Below, piece by piece: positions 51,619 through 59,805 of a stretch of 64,000 bases of DNA. The notes under the pieces are model-generated. The model did not search any database and was not told the DNA's origin. It saw only the letters and a program-made list of their open reading frames with translations. This stretch comes from Undibacterium sp. (lineage in GTDB: Bacteria > Pseudomonadota > Gammaproteobacteria > Burkholderiales > Burkholderiaceae_D), in contig JAUSNO010000033.1 of the NCBI GenBank assembly GCA_030645915.1, forward strand, positions 1-64,000, written 5' to 3'. The translations under genes were made by a program, and so were the position numbers. Positions within the stretch are counted from its first letter, which is position 1. Every line of letters starts with the position of its first letter.

Positions 51619-51800
51619 GTTAAACCGAGATTTTCCATTAGGCGCACCAGAGGTGCTATTTGAGCGCTGACGGCGCATTTTCAGTCATTTTTGTCGCTCT
51701 TCGTTGCTCATGGCTAGCCATGAGCGCCTCATTCACGCCAAAACTGCCTTGAAAAGTGCATCCGTCATCATCTCAAATCCTAATGGAAATTCTCGGTTAA
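51619..51800. mobile_element. 182-bp hairpin MITE-like element
   Basis: The left end TTAAACCGAGATTTTCCATT (51620-51639, then AGG) matches the complement of the right end 51779-51800 with one indel and one mismatch. The centre is the perfect 20-bp palindrome at 51706-51725 (GCTCATGGCTAGCCATGAGC). Between them further paired blocks occur (ATTTGAG/CTCAAAT, GACGG/CCGTC, TTTTCA/TGAAAA), so the complete element can fold as one hairpin. No coding sequence. Confidence 0.7.
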
Positions 51801-51849
51801 TTGATTCAGATTGGGTGGCAAGTTGATCAGCACGGCACCTAACAAGCCC

Positions 51850-51990
51850 TTAGCAAAGTATAAAACGATTCGCAAGATCCACTACAAAAGAAGGTTGTAG
51901 ATACGCCAGAAATACCAGCCCCAGGATCGCCACTAGCAATGCGATCACCAGTACTCTGAAAATCTTCCGATAGGTGAAATGCGCTTTCAT
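51850..51990 (-). CDS. Small single-helix membrane protein, 46 aa
   Basis: The minus-strand ATG at 51990 comes one base after the TAA stop of the MFS gene, so translation is probably coupled. The product begins MKAHFTYRKIFRVLVIALLV and contains one membrane helix (about residues 11-31). It ends QPSFVVDLANRFILC before TAA at 51852-51850. The short tail with P-x-F-V-V-D-L-A-N resembles tails of small betaproteobacterial membrane ORFs that I recall only loosely. It may be a subunit or accessory of the MFS transporter. No function is known. Confidence 0.6.
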   Translation of the reverse strand: MKAHFTYRKIFRVLVIALLVAILGLVFLAYLQPSFVVDLANRFILC

Positions 51991-51991
51991 T

Positions 51992-53203
51992 TTAAGCTGG
52001 TACGGCCTGTTGGCGATTGATCGGTTTTTCGTTGATCGGTAAATTGATCAGGGTGGCGAAAACGCCCAGGGCCAGGGTAATCATCCAGACTGAATTGTAG
52101 TTGCCGGTCTTGGTGAAAATATAGCCACCCAACCATACGCCCAGAAAGCTGCCGACCTGATGTGAGAAGAATACAAAGCCCGATAGCATGGATAAATATT
52201 TCATGCCGAAAATACCGGCGATGACGCCATTGGTTAATGGCACTGTCGACAACCAGAACAAGCCCATGGCAGCAGAAAACACATACACAGAATACGACGA
52301 TAGCGGTGCCAGCAAGAACAAGGCGATGACGATGGTGCGGCTCAGGTAAATCGACGATAGCAAATAGCGTTTTGGATACATGCCGCCAAGTTTGCCCGCG
52401 TAATAAGACCCGAAAATATTAAACAGTCCTATCAACGCCAGCGCAACCACGGCGACATTGGGATCCATGATGTTTTTGTCCTTGAGGTAGGCTGGCATGT
52501 GTACCGCAATAAACACTACCTGAAATCCGCACACAAAATAACCTGCGATCAGTAACAAAAAAGGGCGGTAGGCAAAGGCTTCACGTATCGCTTCCATGAT
52601 GCTTTGTTGAGGGCCCGTCGCGTGGCTTAATTCTGGCTCGCGCAATTTCCACGCCATTGGCAGCATGACCAACAACAATAGTGCGGCTAACATATAGAAC
52701 GCATTTTGCCAGCCCGTATGGCTGATCATCTGTTGTTCTACCGGCATCATGACAAACTGGCCAAACGAACTGGCTGCAGAAGACATGCCAAATGCCCAGG
52801 AACGCTTGGCCTCGGGGGCGGTACGACCGATGATGCCACTCACCGCGCCAAATGCGGTACATGCCAAAGCAGCGCCAATCAGGATGCCGGAACCTACCAC
52901 GAACAAGGTGGGTTGATCGATCAAGGCCATCCATAAAAGGCCGGCGGCATACAAAAATGCGCCAATCACAATCACCCGTGCTGTCCCTAATTTGTCAACG
53001 GCCATCCCGGCAAAAGGGCCAAATGCACCCCACATCAAATTTTGCACCGCCAGGGCAAGTGAATAAGTTTCACGTGTCCAGCCATGCGCTTGCGAAATAG
53101 GTTGCATCCAGAAACCGAAACCATGCCGCACGCCCATTGCCATGGTCAGAATAAAGCCGCTGGCGATCAGGACGGTTTTTAAGTCAGGGCTGGATGTGCG
53201 CAT
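51992..53203 (-). CDS. MFS transporter (oxalate/formate or monocarboxylate type)
   Basis: A 403-residue inner-membrane carrier with 12 predicted helices. It begins with FILTMAMGVRHGFGFWMQPI, and SQAHGWTRETYSLALAVQNL and GAFGPFAGMAVDKLGTARV match the motif A region of major-facilitator proteins. FVCGFQVVFIAVHMPAYL, GSYYAGKLGGMYPKRYLL and FFSHQVGSFLGVWLGG in the C half fit the oxalate/formate-antiporter-like (OFA) or monocarboxylate group. Substrate unknown. A 46-residue ORF follows after one base. The next convergent gene lies beyond the MITE at 51619. Confidence 0.85.
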   Translation of the reverse strand: MRTSSPDLKTVLIASGFILTMAMGVRHGFGFWMQPISQAHGWTRETYSLALAVQNLMWGAFGPFAGMAVDKLGTARVIVIGAFLYAAGLLWMALIDQPTLFVVGSGILIGAALACTAFGAVSGIIGRTAPEAKRSWAFGMSSAASSFGQFVMMPVEQQMISHTGWQNAFYMLAALLLLVMLPMAWKLREPELSHATGPQQSIMEAIREAFAYRPFLLLIAGYFVCGFQVVFIAVHMPAYLKDKNIMDPNVAVVALALIGLFNIFGSYYAGKLGGMYPKRYLLSSIYLSRTIVIALFLLAPLSSYSVYVFSAAMGLFWLSTVPLTNGVIAGIFGMKYLSMLSGFVFFSHQVGSFLGVWLGGYIFTKTGNYNSVWMITLALGVFATLINLPINEKPINRQQAVPA

Positions 53204-53363
53204 GGTGATTTATCATAAAAAAGTGCGTAACAAGTGTGCGATGCTAGAGAGGAAAGTGAGTGTAGCGGAAATTCAAAATGCATGTGGACTGGTTTAATCA
53301 CCATGCCAAAAGCCGTTCAAACTGATTGATGGGGTGACATTGTTAAAATTCTTAAAAATGATA

Positions 53364-53438
53364 CCGCCAACACGCACTATCCATGCGGGTTTCCAGTCTA
53401 TCTGGTCTGTAAGCCGCATGGATAGTGCGTGTTGGCGG
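53364..53438. repeat. Palindromic repeat, copy 3
   Basis: A perfect 25-bp arm (53364-53388, begins CCGCCAACACGCACTATCCA) and its exact complement (53414-53438) flank a partly paired centre (TTTCCAG/CTGG). The ATGCGG core is shared with copies 1 and 2; the outer AACACGCAC is shared with the short copy near 63798. Confidence 0.8.
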
Positions 53439-53607
53439 CATGCTTATTTCAATTTTGCGTCGCACTAACTATTCAGCTTGCGATGGAACTCCCTCAGGCT
53501 TTTAGATCTGTCACGGTTTGCTGCTCCTGGTGGTCCGGTGCAACGCTTGCCTGTCCGAAAATGGCTAGATGGCGTCGGATGTTTGCCGTATAAAGAGCGC
53601 TATATGA

Positions 53608-53750
53608 AGGGCACCTCTAATAATCCAAACTTCGTCGCCATGCGTTGTTGCGGAAAAAATTTTATCCCTTGCATATCAAGTATATGCGGCAGGCTAAAAT
53701 TTTTTCCGCGCCTAGCCTAGCTTAGAATTTTGAATTATTAGAGATACCCT
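53608..53750. mobile_element. 143-bp hairpin MITE-like element
   Basis: The ends AGGGCACCTCTAATAATCCA (53608 on) and the complement of 53725-53750 match over about 20 of 25 bases. Inner arms GCGGAAAAAATTTTA (53650-53664) and TAAAATTTTTTCCGC (53695-53709) are perfect. The centre GCATAT...ATATGC (53671-53687) is exactly the midpoint of the element. The whole thing forms one nested hairpin. No coding sequence. It ends 12 bases before the Ada-AlkA start. Confidence 0.7.
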
Positions 53751-53762
53751 GAAGTCTTTACT

Positions 53763-55259
53763 ATGGCAGACAAAAGAAGCGAAATGACAAAAGATAATTC
53801 CAGCACAACTACCGTTGTTGAACGTGAGCAGGCCTATTACCGGGCGGTGGTGGCAAAAGATACGCGTTTCGACGGCGTGTTCTTCACTGGCATCAAGACC
53901 ACCGGGATTTACTGTCGCCCTGTGTGTAGCGCCAAGACGCCGCGCGCGTCCTCTTGCGTATTTTTTAGTTCTGCAGCGGCGGCAGAAGCGAGCGGATTTC
54001 GTCCCTGTCTACGATGTCGTCCGGAACTGGCGCCGTACGCCCTGCAACAAAATCTGGCCTACGGCGTATGGCAAAAAATTACCGCCGGTGCGCTCAATGA
54101 CGGCAATATCGAACAGTTGGCCGAGCAAGTGGGCTTGTCGTCACGGCAGCTGCGCCGCGTGCTGCTGCAGGAATTTGGCGTCAGCCCGGTCGAACTGGCG
54201 CAAACCCAGCGCCTGTTATTTGCCAAAAAACTTTTGCAGGAAACGCATTTGCCGATGACCGAGCTGGCCTATGCGGCAGGTTTTGGTAGCGTGCGGCGTT
54301 TTAATGCCTTGTTTGAACAACGCTATAAGATGACGCCAGGCTCGATCAGACGCGCCGCGCAAGAAGAGAGTGAAGGCCTGGTCTTGCGTCTGGCCTATCG
54401 TCCGCCGTATGCCTGGGATGCCTTGCTGGCGTATCTGGGCGGCCGTGCCATGCCGGGTCTGGAAGCCGTGATCGACAGGAATGCCTATGCGCGCAGCGTA
54501 CAGATGGACGGCAAGACCGGCTGGATCAAGCTCACGCATTTACCAGAGCGCGGGCAACTCGCCTTGCAGGTCGCTCCCAGCTTATCCACGGTGCTGATGC
54601 CTTTGCTGGCAAAAGTGCGTACGCAGTTTGACCTGGAAGCGAATCCCACCGTGATCCAATCGCATCTGCAGGCCGACGCATTGCTGGCGCAGCAGATGGT
54701 GCTCACACCGGGCCTAAGGGTGCCGGGCGCTTTCGACATCTTTGAGTTGGCGATACGGGCCGTGCTGGGGCAGCAGGTCAGCGTGGCCGGTGCGACTACG
54801 GTATCTGGCAGACTGGTACGCGCGTTTGGCGACGCCATCACGACACCGTTCGCTGGTGTGACGCACCATTTTCCTGCCCCGGCATTGCTGGCGCAGCTGC
54901 CGGTGGAAGAGATCGCCACTATCGGTGTGCCCAAATCCAGAGCGGCCACCATACAGAATCTGGCACGTTTTGCCTTGGCCGGTGGCTTGCAAAGAAAAAT
55001 CGGCGCCAGTGCCGATGCGGTGGTGGCGGATCTGAAAACCGTGGGCGGTATTGGCGAATGGACTGCGCAATACATCGCCTTGCGGGCGCTGCGCTTTCCG
55101 GATGCCTTTCCGGCCGGTGATCTCGGCTTGCAGAAAGCAGCCGCAATCGCGCCAGAAAGCAGAATCACAGAAAAGCAGTTATTGCAGCGCGCGCAAGCCT
55201 GGTCGCCCTGGCGCTCTTACGCGGCTTTGCTGTTGTGGCAATCATTATCGAATAAATAA
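53763..55259 (+). CDS. alkA: Ada-AlkA fusion: Ada sensor, AraC HTH and 3-methyladenine glycosylase
   Basis: A 498-residue fusion. An N-terminal Ada metal-binding domain has Cys51, Cys55, Cys82 and Cys85 (YCRPVC and CLRC). This is the zinc site where a cysteine accepts methyl from DNA phosphotriesters in Ada. Residues about 90-200 are an AraC-type HTH region (LAEQVGLSSRQLRRVLL, MTELAYAAGFGSVRRFNALF). Residues about 210-498 are an AlkA-like HhH-GPD glycosylase with VGGIGEWTAQYIALRALRFP and the catalytic Asp in FPAGDLGL (about 452). It lacks the Ada methyltransferase half, which the neighbouring ogt gene supplies. Probably both regulates and repairs alkylation damage. Confidence 0.92.
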   Translation: MADKRSEMTKDNSSTTTVVEREQAYYRAVVAKDTRFDGVFFTGIKTTGIYCRPVCSAKTPRASSCVFFSSAAAAEASGFRPCLRCRPELAPYALQQNLAYGVWQKITAGALNDGNIEQLAEQVGLSSRQLRRVLLQEFGVSPVELAQTQRLLFAKKLLQETHLPMTELAYAAGFGSVRRFNALFEQRYKMTPGSIRRAAQEESEGLVLRLAYRPPYAWDALLAYLGGRAMPGLEAVIDRNAYARSVQMDGKTGWIKLTHLPERGQLALQVAPSLSTVLMPLLAKVRTQFDLEANPTVIQSHLQADALLAQQMVLTPGLRVPGAFDIFELAIRAVLGQQVSVAGATTVSGRLVRAFGDAITTPFAGVTHHFPAPALLAQLPVEEIATIGVPKSRAATIQNLARFALAGGLQRKIGASADAVVADLKTVGGIGEWTAQYIALRALRFPDAFPAGDLGLQKAAAIAPESRITEKQLLQRAQAWSPWRSYAALLLWQSLSNK

Positions 55260-55271
55260 GAAGGAGGCAGC

Positions 55272-55751
55272 ATGTTTTACACTGAATACCAAAGCCCCAT
55301 AGGTAAACTCTTATTGGCTGCCAGTGAGCGTGGTCTGGCTGGCGTTTATTTTGAAGAGCATAAGCACTTCAAAGGAATGGACGGATGGCAGCGTGACGAC
55401 GCTCATTTTGTGCTGCAACAAACTCGTCTGCAGCTGGCGGCCTATTTTGCCGGAGAGCGTCGTGAGTTTGATGTGCCGCTGGATATGACGGGCGGTACCG
55501 CTTTTCAGCAGGCGGTCTGGCAAGCCTTACGCACTTTGCCGTTTGGCGCGACGGCGAGCTATGCGCAGATTGCCAAACACATAGGCAACCCTGGTGCCGT
55601 GCGCGCAGTGGGTGCCGCCAACGGGCGTAACCCCATCTCAATCATCGTGCCTTGCCACAGGGTGATTGCCAGTTCAGGCGCGCTCACCGGTTACGCTGGC
55701 GGTTTGAATAATAAGAAATTATTGCTGGCATTGGAGGCGGAACAGGTCTGA
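55272..55751 (+). CDS. ogt: Methylated-DNA-protein-cysteine methyltransferase
   Basis: A 159-residue suicide repair enzyme that removes O6-alkylguanine. The active site PCHRVI has the acceptor Cys at about 127 (ISIIVPCHRVIASSGALTGY). The N-terminal MFYTEYQSPIGKLLLAASER and FQQAVWQALRTLPFGATASY match the Ogt/MGMT family. The start at 55272 has a strong AAGGAGGCAGC ribosome site and lies 12 bases after the Ada-AlkA stop, forming a two-gene alkylation-response operon. Confidence 0.95.
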   Translation: MFYTEYQSPIGKLLLAASERGLAGVYFEEHKHFKGMDGWQRDDAHFVLQQTRLQLAAYFAGERREFDVPLDMTGGTAFQQAVWQALRTLPFGATASYAQIAKHIGNPGAVRAVGAANGRNPISIIVPCHRVIASSGALTGYAGGLNNKKLLLALEAEQV

Positions 55752-55790
55752 TTTTTTGTGTTTTAATTCATTTAAATGATTTAAAAATAT

Positions 55791-55862
55791 TTTGCTGCGG
55801 TGCACAAAAAATTCTTGACACTTTAAAATAAATGCGTAGAATAGGATTTGTTGCAGTGCACC
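55791..55862 (+). promoter_or_regulatory. Phasin promoter bracketed by paired TGC-rich repeats
   Basis: A sigma-70-type promoter has TTGACA at 55815-55820 and TAGAAT at 55837-55842 (16-bp spacing). A direct repeat flanks it: TTTGCTGCGGTGCACA at 55791-55806 and TTTGTTGCAGTGCACC at 55847-55862 (13 of 16 matching, 56 bases apart, with TGC-rich dyad parts). One copy is just upstream of -35, the other just after -10. This fits a repressor of the PhaR type, but that is an inference. Confidence 0.6.
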
Positions 55863-55923
55863 ATGTAAAGAATTAATTGGACGCCGCTGCCATTTACGTT
55901 TTTTAATCTCTTGGAGAAATACT

Positions 55924-56484
55924 ATGTACACAACACCAGAACAATTCATCGCCGCGACTAAAGCAAACTTGGAAACACAATTTGCTGCCCTGACATCATT
56001 GAACAAAAAAGCGTTTGAAGGTCTGGAGCAATTCGTTTCTTTGAACGTGAACGCAGCTAAAGCCTCATTCGAAGAAAGCACTGCCGCCGCCAAGCAATTG
56101 GCTACCGCTAAAGATGCACAAGAATTCATCGCTTTGACGACAGCGCAAGCAAAACCAACTGCAGAAAAAGCCTTGGCTTATGGCCGTCACTTGGCTAGCA
56201 TCACTAACGCAACTCAGCAAGAATTCACTAAAGCAGTTGAAGCGCACATCGCTGAAACAAACGCTAAAGTAACTTCCCTGATCGAAGAAGTGACAAAAAA
56301 TGCTCCAGCAGGTTCCGAGCAAGCTGTTACTGCATTGAAATCAGTTGTTGGTAACATCAACGCCGGTTACGAGCAGTTGACTAAGACAACCAAGCAAGCG
56401 GTACAAACTTTGGAAGAAAACTTGGCGAATGCAACTCAGCAATTCACCCAAGCTGCTGAAAAGACTGTTTCTAAAAAGAAGTAA
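55924..56484 (+). CDS. Phasin (PHA granule-associated protein)
   Basis: A 186-residue helical protein of the PhaP family that coats polyhydroxyalkanoate granules and controls their size. It starts MYTTPEQFIAATKANLETQF, followed by SLNKKAFEGLEQFVSLNVNA, the typical phasin N-terminal pattern. The rest is amphipathic helix with frequent A/E/K and heptad-like spacing, ending TVSKKK. Ribosome site TTGGAGAAA. Codon use is strongly biased, consistent with high expression. No PHA synthase or depolymerase genes are in the window. A terminator follows. Confidence 0.92.
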   Translation: MYTTPEQFIAATKANLETQFAALTSLNKKAFEGLEQFVSLNVNAAKASFEESTAAAKQLATAKDAQEFIALTTAQAKPTAEKALAYGRHLASITNATQQEFTKAVEAHIAETNAKVTSLIEEVTKNAPAGSEQAVTALKSVVGNINAGYEQLTKTTKQAVQTLEENLANATQQFTQAAEKTVSKKK

Positions 56485-56502
56485 TCTATCTTCAGCAGGT
56501 TG

Positions 56503-56536
56503 AAAAAAGCTCCCGTGCAAACGGGAGCTTTTTTTT
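56503..56536 (+). terminator. Terminator of the phasin gene
   Basis: AAAAAAGCTCCCGT (56503-56516) faces ACGGGAGCTTTTTTTT (56521-56536) around the stable GCAA tetraloop. Confidence 0.94.
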
Positions 56537-56572
56537 CGGACTGATTTCTGTCACAGACTTTGTTCATGGCAT

Positions 56573-56615
56573 AAAAAAATCCCCGCTCAATTTGCAATCT
56601 GAGCGGGGATTTTTT
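56573..56615 (-). terminator. Terminator of the POT transporter gene
   Basis: ATCCCCGCTCA (56579-56589) pairs with TGAGCGGGGAT (56600-56610), with A7 and T6 on the two sides. Read on the minus strand it follows the transporter stop at 56635. Confidence 0.9.
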
Positions 56616-56634
56616 CATCGCGATACAAACCAGT

Positions 56635-58176
56635 TTAATTCACGCCATGCATCTTCTTATGCATCCATTTATTCAAACTCATGAACGTCAGGCCCGCAAC
56701 GATAGGGATGATGGTAAAGATGAGAAAGAAAGTCGACATAGAGTAGGTTTCTGAAATGTGATCAATGTAACTGCCTGTGACGCCAGCAAGTTTATTGGCG
56801 ATAGCGGTGTTCACAAACCATACGCCAAACATCAAGCCCAGCAAGCGCGGTGGCGCCAGTTTGCTGATGTAGGACAGGCCAACAGGCGAGATGCATAATT
56901 CGCCCATGGTGTGGAATAAATAAGCGACGACCAAAAATATCATGCTGACCGATGCCGTTTTTGCGCCAGCAGGAATGCTGGCCGAGCCATACGCTAGCGC
57001 GGCAAAGCCCAAGCCGAGCAGAACCAGGCCGACGCCAAATTTAATCGGGCCGCTTGGGTTCCAATGTTTGTCCCACATCCTTGAAAACATCGGCGCCAGA
57101 ATCACGATGAAAAACGAATTCAGTACACCAAACCAGGTCGCTGGAACGTTCGATTGTTCCAATGAAAATTCACGTGCAAGCATCCAGATCACCAAGGACC
57201 AGATTATTCCCATGCAGACGACCAGCAGCAGATTCGACATCAGGTATTTTTTTGCTGTTCCGGCAAATAATTTCACCAATAGCCAGGACAGAATAAAGGT
57301 CGGAATCACGGTCATGAGGCTATTGACAATTTTGAATGCCATGCCGCTGGTACCAACCAGGGTGCGATCGGTGTAGTCAGCCGCGAAGATGGTCATGGAA
57401 CCCCCCGCCTGTTCAAACGCGAACCAGAAGAAGATAGTAAAGAAGGAAAAGACGAAAATTGCCTTGAGGCGGTCGGCAACGATATGCGGTGCTGCTTCTT
57501 CTTGTGCCAGTTCAGCAGTTCTTTGCGATTTGGATAGGCCAACTTCGCCAAAAATACCTTGGGCGAAATAAAACTGGATTGCGCCCAGAATCATGAATAT
57601 GCCAGCCAGGCCAAAACCCAGAGGCCAGGAGATTTTTTCGCCGATATAACCGCACAGCAGAATGCCGAAAAAAGCACCGGAATTAACGCCCATGTAAAAC
57701 AGGGTGTAGCCACCGTCGCGGCCCGCTTCGTTTTCTTTGGTGTACAGCTGCCCTACGATCGCGGAGATATTCGGTTTAAATAGGCCGGTGCCGGCTACCA
57801 CCAGGCCTAAGCCGGTGTAGAACATGGTCGGGGTATCAAACAGCAGGCAGGCATGTCCGGCCGCGATGATGAAGCCGCCCAAGACTACGGCCCTGCGGCT
57901 ACCAAGTATTTTGTCGGCGATGTAGCCGCCCAGAATCGGTGTCAGGTAAACCAGCCCGGTGTACCAGCCATACAGTGTTGTCGCATCGGCGCGGGTCCAG
58001 CCCCAGCCGCCTTTGATTGCCTCTGTTACCAGAAATAGCACCAGCAGCGCGCGCATGCCATAGTAAGAAAACCGTTCCCACATCTCTGTAAAGAACAGCA
58101 CAAACAGAGCGTCGGGATGCCCGATGATCGTATGTGCGCCAGGATTTTGAATTTTATTCAAACTATTCTCCGTCAA
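56635..58176 (-). CDS. POT-family proton-dependent di/tripeptide transporter
   Basis: A 513-residue inner-membrane symporter importing small peptides with protons. The family motif ExxERFxYYG is in FFTEMWERFSYYGMRALL (about residues 29-46). GYIADKILGSRRAVVLGGFI is the PTR2 signature. GVNSGAFFGILLCGYIGE and a long C-terminal half with MGELCISPVGLSYISKLAP complete it. About 14 helices are expected. It is divergent from the two M16 genes and S9 gene downstream, which suggests joint use of peptides as a nutrient. Confidence 0.93.
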   Translation of the reverse strand: MTENSLNKIQNPGAHTIIGHPDALFVLFFTEMWERFSYYGMRALLVLFLVTEAIKGGWGWTRADATTLYGWYTGLVYLTPILGGYIADKILGSRRAVVLGGFIIAAGHACLLFDTPTMFYTGLGLVVAGTGLFKPNISAIVGQLYTKENEAGRDGGYTLFYMGVNSGAFFGILLCGYIGEKISWPLGFGLAGIFMILGAIQFYFAQGIFGEVGLSKSQRTAELAQEEAAPHIVADRLKAIFVFSFFTIFFWFAFEQAGGSMTIFAADYTDRTLVGTSGMAFKIVNSLMTVIPTFILSWLLVKLFAGTAKKYLMSNLLLVVCMGIIWSLVIWMLAREFSLEQSNVPATWFGVLNSFFIVILAPMFSRMWDKHWNPSGPIKFGVGLVLLGLGFAALAYGSASIPAGAKTASVSMIFLVVAYLFHTMGELCISPVGLSYISKLAPPRLLGLMFGVWFVNTAIANKLAGVTGSYIDHISETYSMSTFFLIFTIIPIVAGLTFMSLNKWMHKKMHGVN

Positions 58177-58478
58177 TTATTTTTGGTAAAAATGATTCAA
58201 TTTGATCAAATTTTCAGTAGTGGTTGCCTGGTTTAACGGGCCACCTGTTGTGCTCATCTCCGCTGGTTGCTGAGACATTCGGCGGCAAGCTTACCATGTG
58301 ATTATCGAACAGTGGAGCAAACTGTTGTGCACCAAAATATCTTCGTTAAAAATGCAAAACGGTACTGATTTGTATGGCGTTTTCGTTGTTTTAATGCATT
58401 TTTTGATCGTTCTTCGATTTGTCTAGACAGTCAAACCCGGCGAAAATATACTGGCCGGCTAATCACTCGCTAGGAAAA
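58177..58478. other. Divergent spacer, POT transporter and M16 pair
   Basis: 302 bases with promoters for both directions presumably. TAGGAAAA (58471-58478) is the ribosome site for the M16 gene. A 10-bp palindrome TGTCTAGACA lies at 58420-58429. No gene seen. Confidence 0.55.
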
Positions 58479-59801
58479 ATGATGAAGTGGAAAATCCTCG
58501 CTGCGGCCAGCAGCCTGTTGTGCGTGCTGGCAGGTCCGACGCAAGCTGTGACGGTTGATCAGGTCAAAACCTTCACGCTGCCCAACGGGATGAAATTTTT
58601 GGTGCTGGAAAACAGCACCATCCCGAATGCCAATATGTATACCTACTGGAAGGTCGGTTCGCGCAACGAGGTGCCGGGCATCACCGGGCTATCCCATTTT
58701 TTTGAGCACATGATGTTCAACGGCTCCAAAAAATACGGCCCCAAGCAGTTTGACCGCACCATGGAAGCCAATGGCGGCGCCAATAATGCCTACACCAACA
58801 ATGATCTGACGGCGTATACCAACTGGTTTCCGGCATCGGCTTTACCGGTTATTTTCGATCTTGAAAGCGATCGCATCGCCCACCTGAGCATAGACCCAAA
58901 AATGGTCGAGAGCGAACGCGGCGTGGTCTTGTCAGAACGCAGTACCGGGCTGGAAAATTCCAATTTACGCGCCTTGTGGGGCGAGGTGTATTCGGTGGCC
59001 TTTACTGCTCACCCATACGCGATACCTACCATTGGGCATGAGTCTGATATTAAGGCGTGGACGCTGGCAGACCTGCAGCGTTATTTCAATGTTTACTATT
59101 CAGCCAACAATGCCGTCGCTGTGATTGTGGGCGATGTGAAGGCCGACCAGGTCAAGCGCCTGGCTGAAAAATATTTTGCCGCGATTCCAAAGCGCGCCTT
59201 GCCGCCTGCGGTGCGCACGGTAGAGCCGGAACAAAAGGGCGAGCGCCGTGTGTTCGTGCGCAAGGAGTCGGCCACCAGCGCCAATCTGATGGTGTCGTAC
59301 AAAATGCCTGCTACCAGCCATCCTGATTATTATGCCTTGAATGTGCTGGCCAGTATTCTGACCGATGGCAAAACCTCGCGCATGTACCGTGCCTTGGTTG
59401 ACCAGCGCCTGGCAACCGAGGTCGGGGCAGATCATGGCAAAGCCTTTGATCCCGGGCTGTTCAATTTTTTTGCGGTGGCGGCAGATAAAGTGCCTGCGGC
59501 TAAAGTTGAGCAAGCCTTGCTGGCCGAAATTGATCGCCTGATCAAGGATGGCATCAGCGAAGACGAGCTGCAAAAAGTAAAAAATCAGAAACTGCTGAAT
59601 TTTTATCGCGCGCAAGAAACCATCAATGGCAAGGCATCGCAGTTAGGCGAGTACGAAGTCTATTTCGGTGACTATAAAAAACTCTTTGATGCACCAGACG
59701 CCTATCGCAAACTCACTGTGGCTGATATCAAAACGGTAGCCGCTAAATATTTTAAAAAGTCGCAACGCACCGTTGGTGTGTTGGCGGCTACGGAGGAATA
59801 A
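58479..59801 (+). CDS. M16 zinc peptidase, catalytic subunit
   Basis: A 440-residue exported peptidase of family M16. A signal peptide MMKWKILAAASSLLCVLAGP ends near TQA. The zinc motif HFFEH lies at about residues 73-77 (GLSHFFEHMMFNGS), with the downstream Glu in SERSTGLENSN. One M16 half only, so it needs a partner to close the chamber, and that partner is the next gene. The ATG at 58479 is used because it gives the signal peptide; an ATG three bases later is equally possible. The gap to the next gene is four bases. Confidence 0.92.
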   Translation: MMKWKILAAASSLLCVLAGPTQAVTVDQVKTFTLPNGMKFLVLENSTIPNANMYTYWKVGSRNEVPGITGLSHFFEHMMFNGSKKYGPKQFDRTMEANGGANNAYTNNDLTAYTNWFPASALPVIFDLESDRIAHLSIDPKMVESERGVVLSERSTGLENSNLRALWGEVYSVAFTAHPYAIPTIGHESDIKAWTLADLQRYFNVYYSANNAVAVIVGDVKADQVKRLAEKYFAAIPKRALPPAVRTVEPEQKGERRVFVRKESATSANLMVSYKMPATSHPDYYALNVLASILTDGKTSRMYRALVDQRLATEVGADHGKAFDPGLFNFFAVAADKVPAAKVEQALLAEIDRLIKDGISEDELQKVKNQKLLNFYRAQETINGKASQLGEYEVYFGDYKKLFDAPDAYRKLTVADIKTVAAKYFKKSQRTVGVLAATEE

Positions 59802-59805
59802 TCGC

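Larger units (their letters stand above)
53204..53762. other. Gap with palindromic repeat copy 3 and a MITE-like element
   Basis: About 560 bases. It holds copy 3 (53364-53438) and the 143-bp hairpin element (53608-53750). Between them (53464-53607) is a stretch with coding-like GC content but no recognisable protein on either strand; it may be a degenerate gene. An open frame at 53478-53720 runs into the element and is rejected. Confidence 0.6.

Noticed and set aside
53478-53720. 80-codon + strand open frame before Ada-AlkA
   Set aside because: Half lies in the hairpin element and no homology is recognisable; could at most be a gene remnant.
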